DNA of 64,000 nucleotides, from assembly GCF_003667315.2 (NCBI RefSeq), contig NZ_RCTZ02000026.1, positions 1 through 64,000 of the forward strand, written 5' to 3'. The notes under the pieces are model-generated. The model was not told the DNA's origin. It saw only the letters and a program-made list of their open reading frames with translations, and searched no databases. The DNA is from Tropicibacter alexandrii. GTDB taxonomy: Bacteria > Pseudomonadota > Alphaproteobacteria > Rhodobacterales > Rhodobacteraceae. Shown in pieces: positions 26,034 to 34,584 of this stretch. A program made the translations under genes and the position numbers. Numbering within the stretch: position 1 is the stretch's first letter; each line of letters starts with the position of its first letter.

Positions 26034-26166
26034 AACGGATTGACCCCCTCGGGTGAGGGTGGCTCGAAAAAATCCGGCAAAATGCGACGTGACGCGATTT
26101 TTCCGCTTGATCCCATCCGCCGCATTGCGTAATCACCCGCCCACGGCACCACGGTGCTGACATGAT

Positions 26167-26242
<76 letters not shown>

Positions 26243-26251
26243 AAACCCTTC

Positions 26252-26287
26252 GACCAGCCGCCCCTTGGGGCGGCTGTCGTCGTTTTT
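26252..26287 (+). terminator. Terminator after tRNA-Ala
   Basis: CAGCCGCCCC pairs with GGGGCGGCTG with a two-base TT centre, followed by TCGTCGTTTTT. It begins about ten bases after the encoded CCA. Confidence 0.85.
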
Positions 26288-26295
26288 AAGGGCGC

Positions 26296-26607
26296 TCACA
26301 CGGCGGAGAAGACTTGGATCGCGGGGCCATGCACGCCGATGTCCAATGGCCCGAAATCCGAATCGACACAAAGCGAGAAATACCCCGCCGAGGGCAGGTA
26401 GACCGTGGAATACGCGCCATCCGACCGCGTCACCGTCCAGCACATCTGCGTGATCCCGCCAGAGAAGTTCACCGTGATCGCACGCGGGCGACGCACCCTT
26501 TGTTGCTGAAACTCCTCCAGCAGCATCCGCCCGGCACGCCCAGTGCAGTCATGGGCGCGGATTTCAGCCTCGATCAGTTGGGTCACGTGCTCGGCAAGGT
26601 CCTCCAT
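26296..26607 (-). CDS. Uncharacterised small protein, 103 aa
   Basis: No family is recognised. The N-terminal third is helical and charged (MEDLAEHVTQLIEAEIRAHD), the remainder beta-rich (ITVNFSGGITQMCWTVTRSDGAYSTVYLPSAG...). There is no signal peptide. ATG 26607 lies five bases after the stop of the TauE-like gene, so it is probably the second gene of that unit. Confidence that it is coding comes from the tight spacing and clean frame. Confidence 0.6.
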   Translation of the reverse strand: MEDLAEHVTQLIEAEIRAHDCTGRAGRMLLEEFQQQRVRRPRAITVNFSGGITQMCWTVTRSDGAYSTVYLPSAGYFSLCVDSDFGPLDIGVHGPAIQVFSAV

Positions 26608-26612
26608 ACCGG

Positions 26613-27377
26613 TCAGGTTAGCCCCTTGCGGATCAGGTTCAAGCCCGCGACCAGCAGCACCAGCAGCGTTGCCCGGCGAAAGGCGCGTTGGTCGATGCGG
26701 TCATGCAGCCGCCCGCCGATCCACATGCCCAGCAGCGCCGGGGCCAGCAGCGCCGCCGAGAACCAAACGCTGCGCGCGTTCAGGATGCCCGAACCCACAT
26801 GCGCCGCCGTCAACGCCACCGCGCCCAGCCCGTAGATCACGCCCTGCACCCGCATCTGTTCGCGCTTTTCGGTGCCGATCGCCGTCAGGTAGGCCACGGT
26901 CGGCGGCCCCCAGACGCCCGAGAACCCACCGATAAAGCCCGCGAACCCGCCGACCCCGATCTCCCACCCGCGCGAGGCAGATGGAAGGTCCGGCATCCAG
27001 CCCCCCAGTTGCAGCACCGCGAACAGCACGATCGGGCCGCCGATCATCAGCAACAGCACCGATTGCGGCAGCACGGCCACCAACTGCGCCGACAGCAGCA
27101 GCATCACCAGCGCCACGGCCAGAAAGACCCGGAACCGCACCACCGATCCCAACGCGGCCCGCCCCCCCTGCCGCAGCGCCTGCACGCCGTTCGTCGCCAG
27201 TGTCGGCAAAATCAGCCCCGCCAGCGCCAGTTCCGGCGAAATCAGGCTGGACAGGCCAGAGATCAGGATCATCGGCATGGCAAAGCCGACCATGCCTTTG
27301 ACGATTCCCGCCAAGAGGGCAATGGCGCAGGCGAAACCTAGGGTGGACGCGGGCAAGCTGGAAAATATCTCGAACAT
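26613..27377 (-). CDS. TauE/SafE (TSUP) family membrane exporter
   Basis: The 254-residue inner-membrane protein has about eight hydrophobic helices in two similar halves, each opening with the TSUP-type glycine pattern (LLAGIVKGMVGFAMPMI near 21-37; GGFAGFIGGFSGVWGPP near 147-163). The family moves sulfite, sulfoacetate or related organosulfur anions outward. No sulfur-oxidation genes are nearby, so its substrate is open. It is divergent from mcd with 149 bases between starts. Confidence 0.88.
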   Translation of the reverse strand: MFEIFSSLPASTLGFACAIALLAGIVKGMVGFAMPMILISGLSSLISPELALAGLILPTLATNGVQALRQGGRAALGSVVRFRVFLAVALVMLLLSAQLVAVLPQSVLLLMIGGPIVLFAVLQLGGWMPDLPSASRGWEIGVGGFAGFIGGFSGVWGPPTVAYLTAIGTEKREQMRVQGVIYGLGAVALTAAHVGSGILNARSVWFSAALLAPALLGMWIGGRLHDRIDQRAFRRATLLVLLVAGLNLIRKGLT

Positions 27378-27526
27378 GATGGAGGCTTAGCACACCCGAA
27401 ATTGCCGCACTGCAACAAATTTCCGCGCAACAATTGAACTCTTGCAGGGCTTGCAAGGTATTTTTGTTGCGCTGCACCTGCAAAATAGCTAGGACCACCA
27501 CAACAGTGGAAAAGGAGCCGACAGTA
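27378..27526. promoter_or_regulatory. mcd upstream region with TTGCAA-type repeats
   Basis: The spacer is AT-rich relative to its flanks. It contains GCAACAA twice with a 15-base period (27412 and 27427), a CTTGCAGGGCTTGCAAGG stretch with the palindrome TTGCAA at 27451-27456, and TGTTGCGCTGCA near 27465. Such TTGCAA-like dyads suit a regulator site for mcd. The identity of the regulator is inference. Confidence 0.45.
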
Positions 27527-29215
27527 ATGGCGCATGATGGACAAGACCTGAGCCTTGGCAGCGTGATCCTGCCCGATCTTCTGGACCTCACCGGCGCGGC
27601 GATTGCCCCGGTCGAGACCCTGTTCGCGGCGGCCCGCACCGCCGTGCGCGACCGGGTCAGCGAAGGCGGCCGCGTTTCCGGCGCACTGATCGAACAGCAC
27701 CAGTTCGCGGCCCACGGTCTGGCTTGGCTGGCCACCTATGTCGAATCGCTGCGCCAGATGCAGAACTGGGCCAACCGGCTGCGGGAGCAGGGCGACTTTG
27801 GCGAGGTCGAGCAACTGCTGCACCAGATCGCCTTTGGCGAGTACCTTGCGCAGGTCAAGGGCGGCATCCTGATGAATCAGGGCGAGATCCTGCGCCTGGC
27901 GGATATGGGCGTCACCGACCTGTCGCCGCTGGACACGGACGCCATCGACACGCTGCTGGCGCAGGCCAATTCCACCGCCGCCCGCACCCGTCTGGTGGAG
28001 CTGATGGAGGAACGCTCGGCCGAGATCACCGTCGGCAAGACCGGCCTCGACGAAGAGCTGGAGATGATCCGCGAGCAGTTCCGCCGCTATGCCGTCGACA
28101 AGGTGGAACCCTATGCCCATGAATGGCACCTCAAGGACGAGCTGATCCCGATGGAGGTCATCGAGGAACTGGCCGAGATGGGCGTTTTCGGCCTGACCAT
28201 CCCCGAGGAATATGGCGGCCTTGGCCTGTCCAAGGCGTCGATGTGTGTCGTCTCCGAGGAACTCTCGCGCGGGTATATCGGTGTCGGCTCGCTGGGCACG
28301 CGCAGCGAAATCGCCGCAGAATTGATCATCGCCGGCGGCACCGAAGAGCAAAAGCAGAAATGGCTGCCCGCCTTTGCCAGCGGTGAGAAACTGCCCACCG
28401 CTGTCTTTACCGAGCCGAACACCGGCTCCGACCTGGGCAGCTTGCGCACCCGCGCGGTCAAGGATGAGAACGGCGATTACAAGGTGACCGGCAACAAGAC
28501 ATGGATCACCCACGCGGCGCGTACCCATGTCATGACCCTGCTGGCGCGCACCGACCCGGCCACCAGCGATTACAAGGGCCTGTCCATGTTCCTCGCGGAA
28601 AAGACGCCGGGCACGGATGAACACCCCTTCCCCACCGAGGGCATGACCGGCGGCGAGATCGAGGTGCTCGGCTACCGGGGCATGAAGGAATACGAACTGG
28701 GCTTCGACAACTTCCATGTGAAGGGCGAGAACCTGCTGGGCGGCGAGGAAGGCAAGGGCTTCAAGCAGCTGATGGAGACGTTCGAAAGCGCCCGAATCCA
28801 GACCGCCGCGCGTGCCATCGGCGTGGCACAGGCGGCGCTGGATGTCGGCATGAAATACGCGCAGGACCGCAAGCAGTTCGGCAAGTCGCTGATCGCCTTC
28901 CCGCGCGTGTCGGGCAAGCTGGCGATGATGGCGGTGGAGATCATGATCGCCCGCCAGCTGACCTACTTCTCCGCTTGGGAAAAGGACCATGGCCGCCGCT
29001 GCGACCTAGAGGCCGGTATGGCAAAGCTCTTGGGCGCGCGCGTGGCTTGGGCGGCGGCGGATAACGCGCTGCAGATCCACGGCGGCAACGGCTTTGCGCT
29101 GGAATACACGGTCAGCCGCATTCTTTGTGACGCGCGCATCCTGAACATCTTCGAGGGGGCCGCCGAAATTCAGGCACAGGTCATCGCCCGCCGATTGCTG
29201 GCCGACGCCAACTGA
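27527..29215 (+). CDS. mcd: (2S)-methylsuccinyl-CoA dehydrogenase
   Basis: Mcd oxidises (2S)-methylsuccinyl-CoA to mesaconyl-CoA with FAD in the ethylmalonyl-CoA pathway. The 562-residue protein is an acyl-CoA dehydrogenase with an extra N-terminal domain of about 165 residues, the feature that separates Mcd from ordinary 380-residue family members. Core motifs include FTEPNTGSDLGSLRT, TGNKTWITHAARTHVM and, near the end, ILNIFEGAAEIQAQVIARRLL with the catalytic-base Glu position. ATG 27527 follows AAAGGAG. The same pathway enzyme Mcl1 is at 19073; ccr, meaB and mesaconyl-CoA hydratase are not in the window. Confidence 0.9.
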   Translation: MAHDGQDLSLGSVILPDLLDLTGAAIAPVETLFAAARTAVRDRVSEGGRVSGALIEQHQFAAHGLAWLATYVESLRQMQNWANRLREQGDFGEVEQLLHQIAFGEYLAQVKGGILMNQGEILRLADMGVTDLSPLDTDAIDTLLAQANSTAARTRLVELMEERSAEITVGKTGLDEELEMIREQFRRYAVDKVEPYAHEWHLKDELIPMEVIEELAEMGVFGLTIPEEYGGLGLSKASMCVVSEELSRGYIGVGSLGTRSEIAAELIIAGGTEEQKQKWLPAFASGEKLPTAVFTEPNTGSDLGSLRTRAVKDENGDYKVTGNKTWITHAARTHVMTLLARTDPATSDYKGLSMFLAEKTPGTDEHPFPTEGMTGGEIEVLGYRGMKEYELGFDNFHVKGENLLGGEEGKGFKQLMETFESARIQTAARAIGVAQAALDVGMKYAQDRKQFGKSLIAFPRVSGKLAMMAVEIMIARQLTYFSAWEKDHGRRCDLEAGMAKLLGARVAWAAADNALQIHGGNGFALEYTVSRILCDARILNIFEGAAEIQAQVIARRLLADAN

Positions 29216-29234
29216 CCCTTGCCCGATCGACACG

Positions 29235-29265
29235 AAAGGCCCTGCCCACCCCGGCGGGGCCTTTT
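29235..29265 (+). terminator. Rho-independent terminator of mcd
   Basis: AAAGGCCC-TG-CC pairs with GG-CG-GGGCCTTT (one T-G pair) and runs into TTTT. It starts 19 bases after the mcd stop. Confidence 0.78.
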
Positions 29266-29273
29266 GCCTGTGT

Positions 29274-29335
29274 GGTTTCTTCTGGCGAAAAATACCGCGG
29301 GTGAGCGCGGCACGCGCGAGGGCGGAGCCCTCTTG
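29274..29335 (-). repeat. GC-rich terminator-like dispersed repeat, copy 3 (inverted)
   Basis: Read on the minus strand this is GGGCTCCGCCCTCGCGCG, spacer, CTCACCCGCGGTATTTTT and CGCCAGAAGAAACC, the same architecture as 13766-13826 and 22237-22300 but with a more divergent middle. It lies between mcd and the AhpD-like gene, opposite in orientation to both. Confidence 0.65.
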
Positions 29336-29402
29336 ATCCATCTCAAAGCCACAGACCCGCAGACATGCTCTTGCACGCCTGAACACATAGCAGGAGCGCA
29401 AT

Positions 29403-29738
29403 ATGTCCTTCACCGAGAAATTCGCCGAAACCCGCAACAACCTGCGGGGCTTGCGCAAGGCGATCCCCGACACCTTCGCAGGCTTCGTCCAGATGGAACA
29501 GGCCGCCAGCGCCGATGGCGCGCTGTCCCACAAGACCAAGGAACTGATTGCGCTTGGCATCGCTGTGGGCCTGCGCTGCGAGGATTGCATCATCAGCCAT
29601 GTGGGCGCCTGCCACCGCGCCGGTGTCACGCGAGAGGAATTGTCCGAGGCACTCGGCACGGCGATCCAGATGTCCGGCGGACCGGGTCTGATGTACGCGT
29701 CCAAGGCCCTCGCCGCCTACGACGAATTGGCCGGGTGA
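29403..29738 (+). CDS. Carboxymuconolactone decarboxylase/AhpD-like protein
   Basis: The 111-residue protein matches the AhpD/CMD fold: KTKELIALGIAVGLRCEDCIISHVGACHRAGVTREELSEALG. The CxxC pair (CEDC) with the downstream His of SHVGACH is the peroxidase/thiol relay arrangement of AhpD, so an alkylhydroperoxidase-type or disulfide redox role is more likely than lactone decarboxylation. ATG 29403 is preceded by AGGAGCG. No ahpC is nearby. Confidence 0.88.
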   Translation: MSFTEKFAETRNNLRGLRKAIPDTFAGFVQMEQAASADGALSHKTKELIALGIAVGLRCEDCIISHVGACHRAGVTREELSEALGTAIQMSGGPGLMYASKALAAYDELAG

Positions 29739-29800
29739 CCCCTGTCGAAGCGCGCGGCTGTGCCCCGCGCCCCTGCGACACCCTGTCACGACGGAAACAT

Positions 29801-29825
29801 ATATCATATGCGTAATACGTGATAT
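29801..29825. promoter_or_regulatory. AT-rich dyad upstream of the second EF-hand gene
   Basis: ATATCA and TGATAT flank a central CGTAATACG palindrome, giving a 25-base symmetric AT-rich site 24 bases before the start codon. In this GC-rich sequence it stands out and could be an operator overlapping the promoter or leader of the EF-hand gene. Confidence 0.5.
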
Positions 29826-29849
29826 GAAGTGCATCAAAGGAACCGCATC

Positions 29850-30317
29850 ATGAAAACCCTCGCCCTCATCCTGACTTTGGCCGCCACCCCACTTCTGGCC
29901 CAAGGCGTGCCCGGTCAGCACTTCGTCGAGAATTGGGACCTGAACGGTGACGGTGCCGTCTCGCTCGAAGAGGCCACCGAGCGTCGTGGTGACGTGTTCA
30001 CCAGCTTCGACCAGAACGAGGACGGGGCGCTCGACGCCGAGGAATACGTCGTCTTCGACGAGGCCCGCGCGCTCGACATGCAGAACGAGGGCGCAGGCCA
30101 CGGCGGCGGCAACATGCAGAACGCCGCCGAAGGCATGGAACTGGCGATGAACGACGTGGATGGCGACGGCAAGGTGACGCGCGAGGAATTCATCAGCCAA
30201 GCCGCCGTCTGGATCGCCAATATGGACCTGAACGAGGACGGCGTCATCACCACCGAAGATTTTGCCATGCGCCGCCAGATGATGGGAGGTCAGGGCAAGG
30301 GCAAGGCCAAGAACTGA
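29850..30317 (+). CDS. Secreted EF-hand calcium-binding protein
   Basis: The 155-residue protein has a signal peptide (MKTLALILTLAATPLLAQG) and four EF-hand loops: DLNGDGAVSLEE, DQNEDGALDAEE, DVDGDGKVTREE and DLNEDGVITTED. A Gly/His-rich linker (GAGHGGGN) separates the two pairs. A periplasmic Ca2+-binding or buffering role fits; partners are unknown. The ATG at 29850 was chosen because the signal peptide starts there and AAAGG precedes it. Its loops resemble those of the protein at 883, but the two differ in length and spacing. Confidence 0.88.
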   Translation: MKTLALILTLAATPLLAQGVPGQHFVENWDLNGDGAVSLEEATERRGDVFTSFDQNEDGALDAEEYVVFDEARALDMQNEGAGHGGGNMQNAAEGMELAMNDVDGDGKVTREEFISQAAVWIANMDLNEDGVITTEDFAMRRQMMGGQGKGKAKN

Positions 30318-30371
30318 CCTTTGCAACACTCGGCGTCTCACCGGGTCAGTGGGGCGCCGACCACAGGCAGG

Positions 30372-30415
30372 CAACAGGCTTCGAAGCCTGTTGGTAAATT
30401 TCTTCGAAGAAATTT
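30372..30415. repeat. Paired CTTCGAAG palindromes, module 1
   Basis: Two perfect palindromes stand side by side: 30372-30393 (half-site CAACAGGCTTC) and 30396-30415 (half-site AAATTTCTTC). Both centre on TTCGAA, and the centres are 23 bases apart. The second, AT-armed one ends in ATTTG and could terminate the EF-hand transcript. Confidence 0.85.
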
Positions 30416-30477
30416 GTCCCCCAGATCCACGGGTGACACGTCACTTCAAGACGTCCCGTTTTGCTTGAGTGCAGCGG

Positions 30478-30522
30478 CAACGGGCTTCGAAGCCCGTTGT
30501 CAAAAATCTTCGAAGATTTTTG
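30478..30522. repeat. Paired CTTCGAAG palindromes, module 2
   Basis: Again two perfect palindromes: 30478-30499 (half-site CAACGGGCTTC) and 30501-30522 (half-site CAAAAATCTTC), with centres 23 bases apart as in module 1. The second lies five bases beyond the pheT stop and, read on the minus strand, is a hairpin with an ATTTTTG end, a good pheT terminator. Confidence 0.85.
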
Positions 30523-30526
30523 CGCG

Positions 30527-32926
30527 TCAGCCGCGCAGTGTGCCGCCCGTGGCCTTGGTCACCTTCTCGACGATCTTTGCCGCGACAGCCTCGATATCCT
30601 TTTCCTTCAGGGTCTTGTCCGTCGGTTGCAGACGCACGGTGATGGCGAGCGATTTCTTGCCCTCGCCCAACGAGCCGCCGATGAACTCGTCGAACACGCG
30701 CACATCGTCGATCAGCGTTTTGTCCGCGCCCTGCGCCGCGTTGACCAGCGTCAGCGCCTCGACATCCGCATCCACGACAAAGGCAAAGTCGCGCTCGACC
30801 GCTTGCAGGTCGTTCAGCTTCAGCGCCGCACGGGTCGCGCCGGATTTGCGCGGCAGCGGCACCTCGGTCGGGTAGAGGGTGAAGGCCACGGCGGGGCCTT
30901 TGACATCCATCTCGGCCAGCACCTTGGGGTGCAATTCGCCAAAGACGCCCAGCACCTTCTTCGGACCCAGACAGATGCGCCCGTGGCGGCCCGGATGCCA
31001 CCAGCCCTCACCCCCGCGCAGGATCTGCACCTTGGCAGGTGCGCCGATGGCGGCCAGCACCGCCTCCGCATCGGCCTTGGCGTCGAACACATCCACGGCC
31101 CGCGCAGCGCCATGCACGTCCTTGGGCCCGGTGCGCCCGACCAGAAGCCCGGAAATGCGCAGCTGTTGCTCGCCCGGTTCCCCACCCTGGAAGGCATGTC
31201 CACATTCGAACAACGCCAGATCCATGAAGCCCCGCGCCTGATTGCGCGCCGCCGCTTGCAGCAGCCCCGGCAGCAGGTCCGGGCGCATATGCGACATCTC
31301 GGACGAGATCGGGTTGGCCAGCATCGAGGCATCGTCGCCACCGCCGAACAGCGCCGCCGAGGCGCTGTCGATGAAGCTGTAGGTGACGCATTCGTTATAG
31401 CCCAGCGCGGCGGCGGTGCGGCGCGCCATCTGCTCACGCTTCTGGATCGGCGACAGGATCGGCTGCGGCACGCCGCGCGTCATGCGCGGCAGGGGCTTGC
31501 CTTGCAGCTTGGTCAGGGACGCAATACGCGCCACTTCCTCGACCAGATCGGCCTCGCCCAGCACATCGTGACGCCATGACGGCACATGCGCCATGTCGCC
31601 TTCCATGCGGAAGCCGAGCGCGGTCAGGGTCTGGCGCTGGGTCGATTCCGGGATGTCCATGCCCACCAGCGACACGACCCGCGCCGGGTTCAGTTTGTAG
31701 GCGCGCGGGTTGGTCTGGACCTCGCCCGCGACGACGATCTCGGACGCCTCGCCACCGCAGAGATCGAGGATCATCTGCGCCGCATCCTCCATCGCCTGCA
31801 TGTTGTAGGCCGGATCGATACCGCGTTCGTTGCGATAGCGCGCATCCGAGTTGATCTTCAAAGCGCGACCCGTATGGGCGATCTGGATGCGGTCCCAGAC
31901 AGCAGCTTCGAGGAACACGTCCGTCGTGTCCAGCGTGCAGCCGGTGTCCAGCCCGCCCATGATCCCGGCGATGGATTCGATCCCCTTGTCGTCGGAAATC
32001 ACCACCTGCCCGTCCGAGAAGGTGTAGGTTCTCTCGTCCAGCCCCACCAGAGTCTCGCCGCCCTTGGCGCGGTGGATGCGCAGGTCACCCTGCACCTTGC
32101 CCGCGTCAAACACGTGCAAAGGCCGGTTGCGGTCAAAGGTGAAGAAGTTCGTCACGTCCACCAACGCGGAAATCGGACGCAAGCCGATGGCGCGCAGGCG
32201 GTCTTGCAGCCATTTCGGGCTGGGGCCATTTTTCACGCCACGGATCAGGCGACCGGCAAAAACCTCGCATCCGTTTTCGCGGGTGTCCTCGTCGATCGAG
32301 AGGCCGATAGGGCAAGGGAACGCGCCCTCGACCTTGTGTTCCTTCATCGGTTTCAGCTTGCCCAAGCCGCGCGCGGCCAGATCGCGGGCGATGCCGTGCA
32401 CACCCAGCGCGTCCTGACGGTTGGGGGTGATGGCGATCTCGATCACCGGGTCGACCTTGGCCGGGTCGTTCGCGGCCAGCCAATCGGTGAATTTCTGGCC
32501 GACCTCGCCAGAAGGCAGTTCGATGATGCCGGTATGCTCGTCCGACAGTTCCAACTCCCGTTCCGAGGCCATCATGCCGTGGCTTTCGACGCCGCGGATA
32601 TTGCCGACCGACAGGGTCACGTCGATGCCGGGCACGTAATCGCCGGGCTTGGCCAGCACGACGGTGATGCCTTCGCGCGCATTGGGGGCGCCGCAGACGA
32701 TCTGCTTTTCGCCCTCGTCGGTCATCACCTTGCAGACGCGCAGGCGGTCGGCATCGGGATGCTGTTCGGCATGGACGACCTTGGCCAGCGTAAAGGCCTG
32801 CAGCTTGGCGGCAGGGTTTTCCACCCCCTCGACCTCGAGCCCGAGATCGGTCAGCGCCTCGGCGATCTCATCGACCGACGCCGTCGTGTCGAGATGTTCC
32901 TTCAGCCACGAGAGGGTGAATTTCAT
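30527..32926 (-). CDS. pheT: Phenylalanine--tRNA ligase beta subunit
   Basis: PheT is the large subunit of the heterotetrameric enzyme that charges tRNA-Phe. The 799-residue protein starts MKFTLSWLKEHLDT, then the tRNA-binding OB fold (LAKVVHAEQHPDADRLRVCKV), the B3/B4 editing region (RNRPLHVFDAGKV; YRNERGIDP), the B5 domain, the catalytic-like domain (LGYNECVTYSFIDS; MRPDLLPGLL) and the C-terminal anticodon-binding domain ending at GGTLRG. All regions are intact. pheS lies 1.8 kb upstream on the same strand, separated by three small genes. Confidence 0.98.
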   Translation of the reverse strand: MKFTLSWLKEHLDTTASVDEIAEALTDLGLEVEGVENPAAKLQAFTLAKVVHAEQHPDADRLRVCKVMTDEGEKQIVCGAPNAREGITVVLAKPGDYVPGIDVTLSVGNIRGVESHGMMASERELELSDEHTGIIELPSGEVGQKFTDWLAANDPAKVDPVIEIAITPNRQDALGVHGIARDLAARGLGKLKPMKEHKVEGAFPCPIGLSIDEDTRENGCEVFAGRLIRGVKNGPSPKWLQDRLRAIGLRPISALVDVTNFFTFDRNRPLHVFDAGKVQGDLRIHRAKGGETLVGLDERTYTFSDGQVVISDDKGIESIAGIMGGLDTGCTLDTTDVFLEAAVWDRIQIAHTGRALKINSDARYRNERGIDPAYNMQAMEDAAQMILDLCGGEASEIVVAGEVQTNPRAYKLNPARVVSLVGMDIPESTQRQTLTALGFRMEGDMAHVPSWRHDVLGEADLVEEVARIASLTKLQGKPLPRMTRGVPQPILSPIQKREQMARRTAAALGYNECVTYSFIDSASAALFGGGDDASMLANPISSEMSHMRPDLLPGLLQAAARNQARGFMDLALFECGHAFQGGEPGEQQLRISGLLVGRTGPKDVHGAARAVDVFDAKADAEAVLAAIGAPAKVQILRGGEGWWHPGRHGRICLGPKKVLGVFGELHPKVLAEMDVKGPAVAFTLYPTEVPLPRKSGATRAALKLNDLQAVERDFAFVVDADVEALTLVNAAQGADKTLIDDVRVFDEFIGGSLGEGKKSLAITVRLQPTDKTLKEKDIEAVAAKIVEKVTKATGGTLRG

Positions 32927-33003
32927 GAGCCTTGCCCCGGTTGTCATACGCGTTGCCCGCGTCCTTATCCGAAGCGGGCCGGGGTGAAAAGAGGCAGGCG
33001 GGG

Positions 33004-33759
33004 TCAGGCGGCCCGGGGCGCTGTCCGCGATTGGACAAAGTCCAGCCAAGCGGCCAGTTCGCAGGCCCGCTGGCGCAGGTCCAACGCCTCGGCAGGAAGA
33101 CCCAGCGCGGATGCCTCTTCGGCCTCCAGCAGCGGGATCAACCCCGCATGCGGGGCAAAGATGCCGCCCGCGCGCAGGAACGCCGCGATGTCGGCAGGCG
33201 CGCATTCCGGGTGATACTGGGTCAGCCAGAGAGTGGCCGCACCTTCGGTGATCGCGCAGGCCTGCACGGCGGAATGGGCATTGCCCGACAACAAGGTCGC
33301 GCCACCGGGCAGGGTCGCGACCTCGTCACGGTGGATGCAGGGGGCGGCGTAGCCGGGGCTGCGCCCGTTCATCATCGGATGGCCCTGCCCGGCCTCGGTG
33401 ATCCGGATATCGCGCGCCAGCCCGGCCTCGATCCCGTTGGGCGAGGCGCGCAAGGTCCCGCCCAGCAGGGTCGTGGCCAGATGCAGCCCGTTGCACGAGC
33501 CCCAGATCGGCAGGCCCGCCTCGATGGCATGGGTCAGCGCCAGTCGTTGCGGCTCGGCCTCGGGCGCGCAAGCCGACCATGCCACACCGGCCCCGGTCAG
33601 GATCACCGCGTCGACACCCTCGAAATGCGGTTGGGCGGTGTAGGGATTCGCGATTTCCGGCACCAGCGTCGGGTCCAGCGCGGTCAAGGTCGCGACAAAG
33701 AAGCCCGCCGCGCCGGGCAAGTCCGGGGTATTGCCTTCGAGGATGAGGATACGGGGCAT
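33004..33759 (-). CDS. Class I glutamine amidotransferase-like protein
   Basis: The 251-residue protein is a GATase1 domain: the nucleophile elbow GSCNGLHLATTLLGG (Cys at about 89) and the catalytic His-Glu pair in LTQYHPECAP. It probably cleaves a gamma-glutamyl or glutamine amide bond as a stand-alone hydrolase or as the amidase half of a complex. There is no synthase domain. A C-terminal helical extension is less conserved. It lies between pheS and pheT in the same direction. Confidence 0.85.
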   Translation of the reverse strand: MPRILILEGNTPDLPGAAGFFVATLTALDPTLVPEIANPYTAQPHFEGVDAVILTGAGVAWSACAPEAEPQRLALTHAIEAGLPIWGSCNGLHLATTLLGGTLRASPNGIEAGLARDIRITEAGQGHPMMNGRSPGYAAPCIHRDEVATLPGGATLLSGNAHSAVQACAITEGAATLWLTQYHPECAPADIAAFLRAGGIFAPHAGLIPLLEAEEASALGLPAEALDLRQRACELAAWLDFVQSRTAPRAA

Positions 33760-33861
33760 CGCGCGCGCTCCATCAAGCAGGTCGGGGTACGCCCTCGACC
33801 TACCTCGTTTGCGCGCGATGCGACGCGCGGGAAGGCGACACGCCGCCCGCGGGATGCGACC

Positions 33862-34143
33862 TCAGGGATTGTACCGGTCGGCCAGATCGTCGGTGTCGCC
33901 CAGCGCGGCCAGACGCACTTCCCGGATCAGGCGCAGCGTCGGCTTGGTCGCGAACAGGACCGACCCGATGACGAACAGCCAGATTGCCGGGGTCTCATAG
34001 GCCTTCCAGAAGAACAGCACCGAGCCGATCAGGAAACTGATCGCAGCGGCGAAATCGACGACGGTATAGGCGATCTCGAACAGGGCGTAGACCCGGCGCG
34101 ACTTTTCGGATTTCTGACGGTTTTCGTGGCGGAACAAGGTCAT
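33862..34143 (-). CDS. YrhK-like small membrane protein
   Basis: The 93-residue protein has a charged N-terminus (MTLFRHENRQKSEKSRRVY), then two transmembrane helices (about 24-44 and 53-68: VVDFAAAISFLIGSVLFFW and AIWLFVIGSVLFATKP), then a basic helix RLIREVRL. This layout, with a repeated FLIGSVLF motif, fits the YrhK domain. Function is unknown. It is the middle of three genes between pheS and pheT. Confidence 0.8.
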   Translation of the reverse strand: MTLFRHENRQKSEKSRRVYALFEIAYTVVDFAAAISFLIGSVLFFWKAYETPAIWLFVIGSVLFATKPTLRLIREVRLAALGDTDDLADRYNP

Positions 34144-34176
34144 GGCGGTCTCCTGTCTTTGCCACAGGAGCTAGGG

Positions 34177-34584
34177 TCATTCGGCAGGAAGGCCAAACCG
34201 GTTTTCGGCGCGCAGACCGGTGGTGGGCGCGTCAAGGCAATCGCCCAGCAGCAGGGTGAACGAGGTCGGGAAGTCCGGCTTGTCGAAGACGAGCGTGGCG
34301 CGTCCCCAATGGGTCGAGCTTTGCCCGTCAAAGCCGAGGCTCGCCCCACAAGAACCGGGCGCCTGCGCGATCCAATAGGCGTCATGGGTGCCACGATTGG
34401 CGTAATTGCCCGCAAGACCGGGGATCACTAGACGGGCCTCGGCCCCGTCCGGATGGGTGAAGGAAAAGATCGCCGCATCGCCGACCTCGGTCTGGTAGAC
34501 GATGCGCCCGGCGTCGCTGTCCCAGCTTTCATCGGCAAGGGCTTGGGTGGCGGTCAGGGCGGCGAGGGCAAGAGCAAGGCGCAT
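34177..34584 (-). CDS. Secreted uncharacterised protein, 135 aa
   Basis: A signal peptide (MRLALALAALTATQALA) is followed by a small beta-rich domain with a Cys pair (GSCGASLGF and LLGDCLDAP) that may form a disulfide, as expected for a periplasmic protein. I do not recognise the family. ATG 34584 was chosen from the signal peptide and the GGAGACC just upstream. The stop is 33 bases before the YrhK-like gene. Confidence 0.7.
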   Translation of the reverse strand: MRLALALAALTATQALADESWDSDAGRIVYQTEVGDAAIFSFTHPDGAEARLVIPGLAGNYANRGTHDAYWIAQAPGSCGASLGFDGQSSTHWGRATLVFDKPDFPTSFTLLLGDCLDAPTTGLRAENRFGLPAE

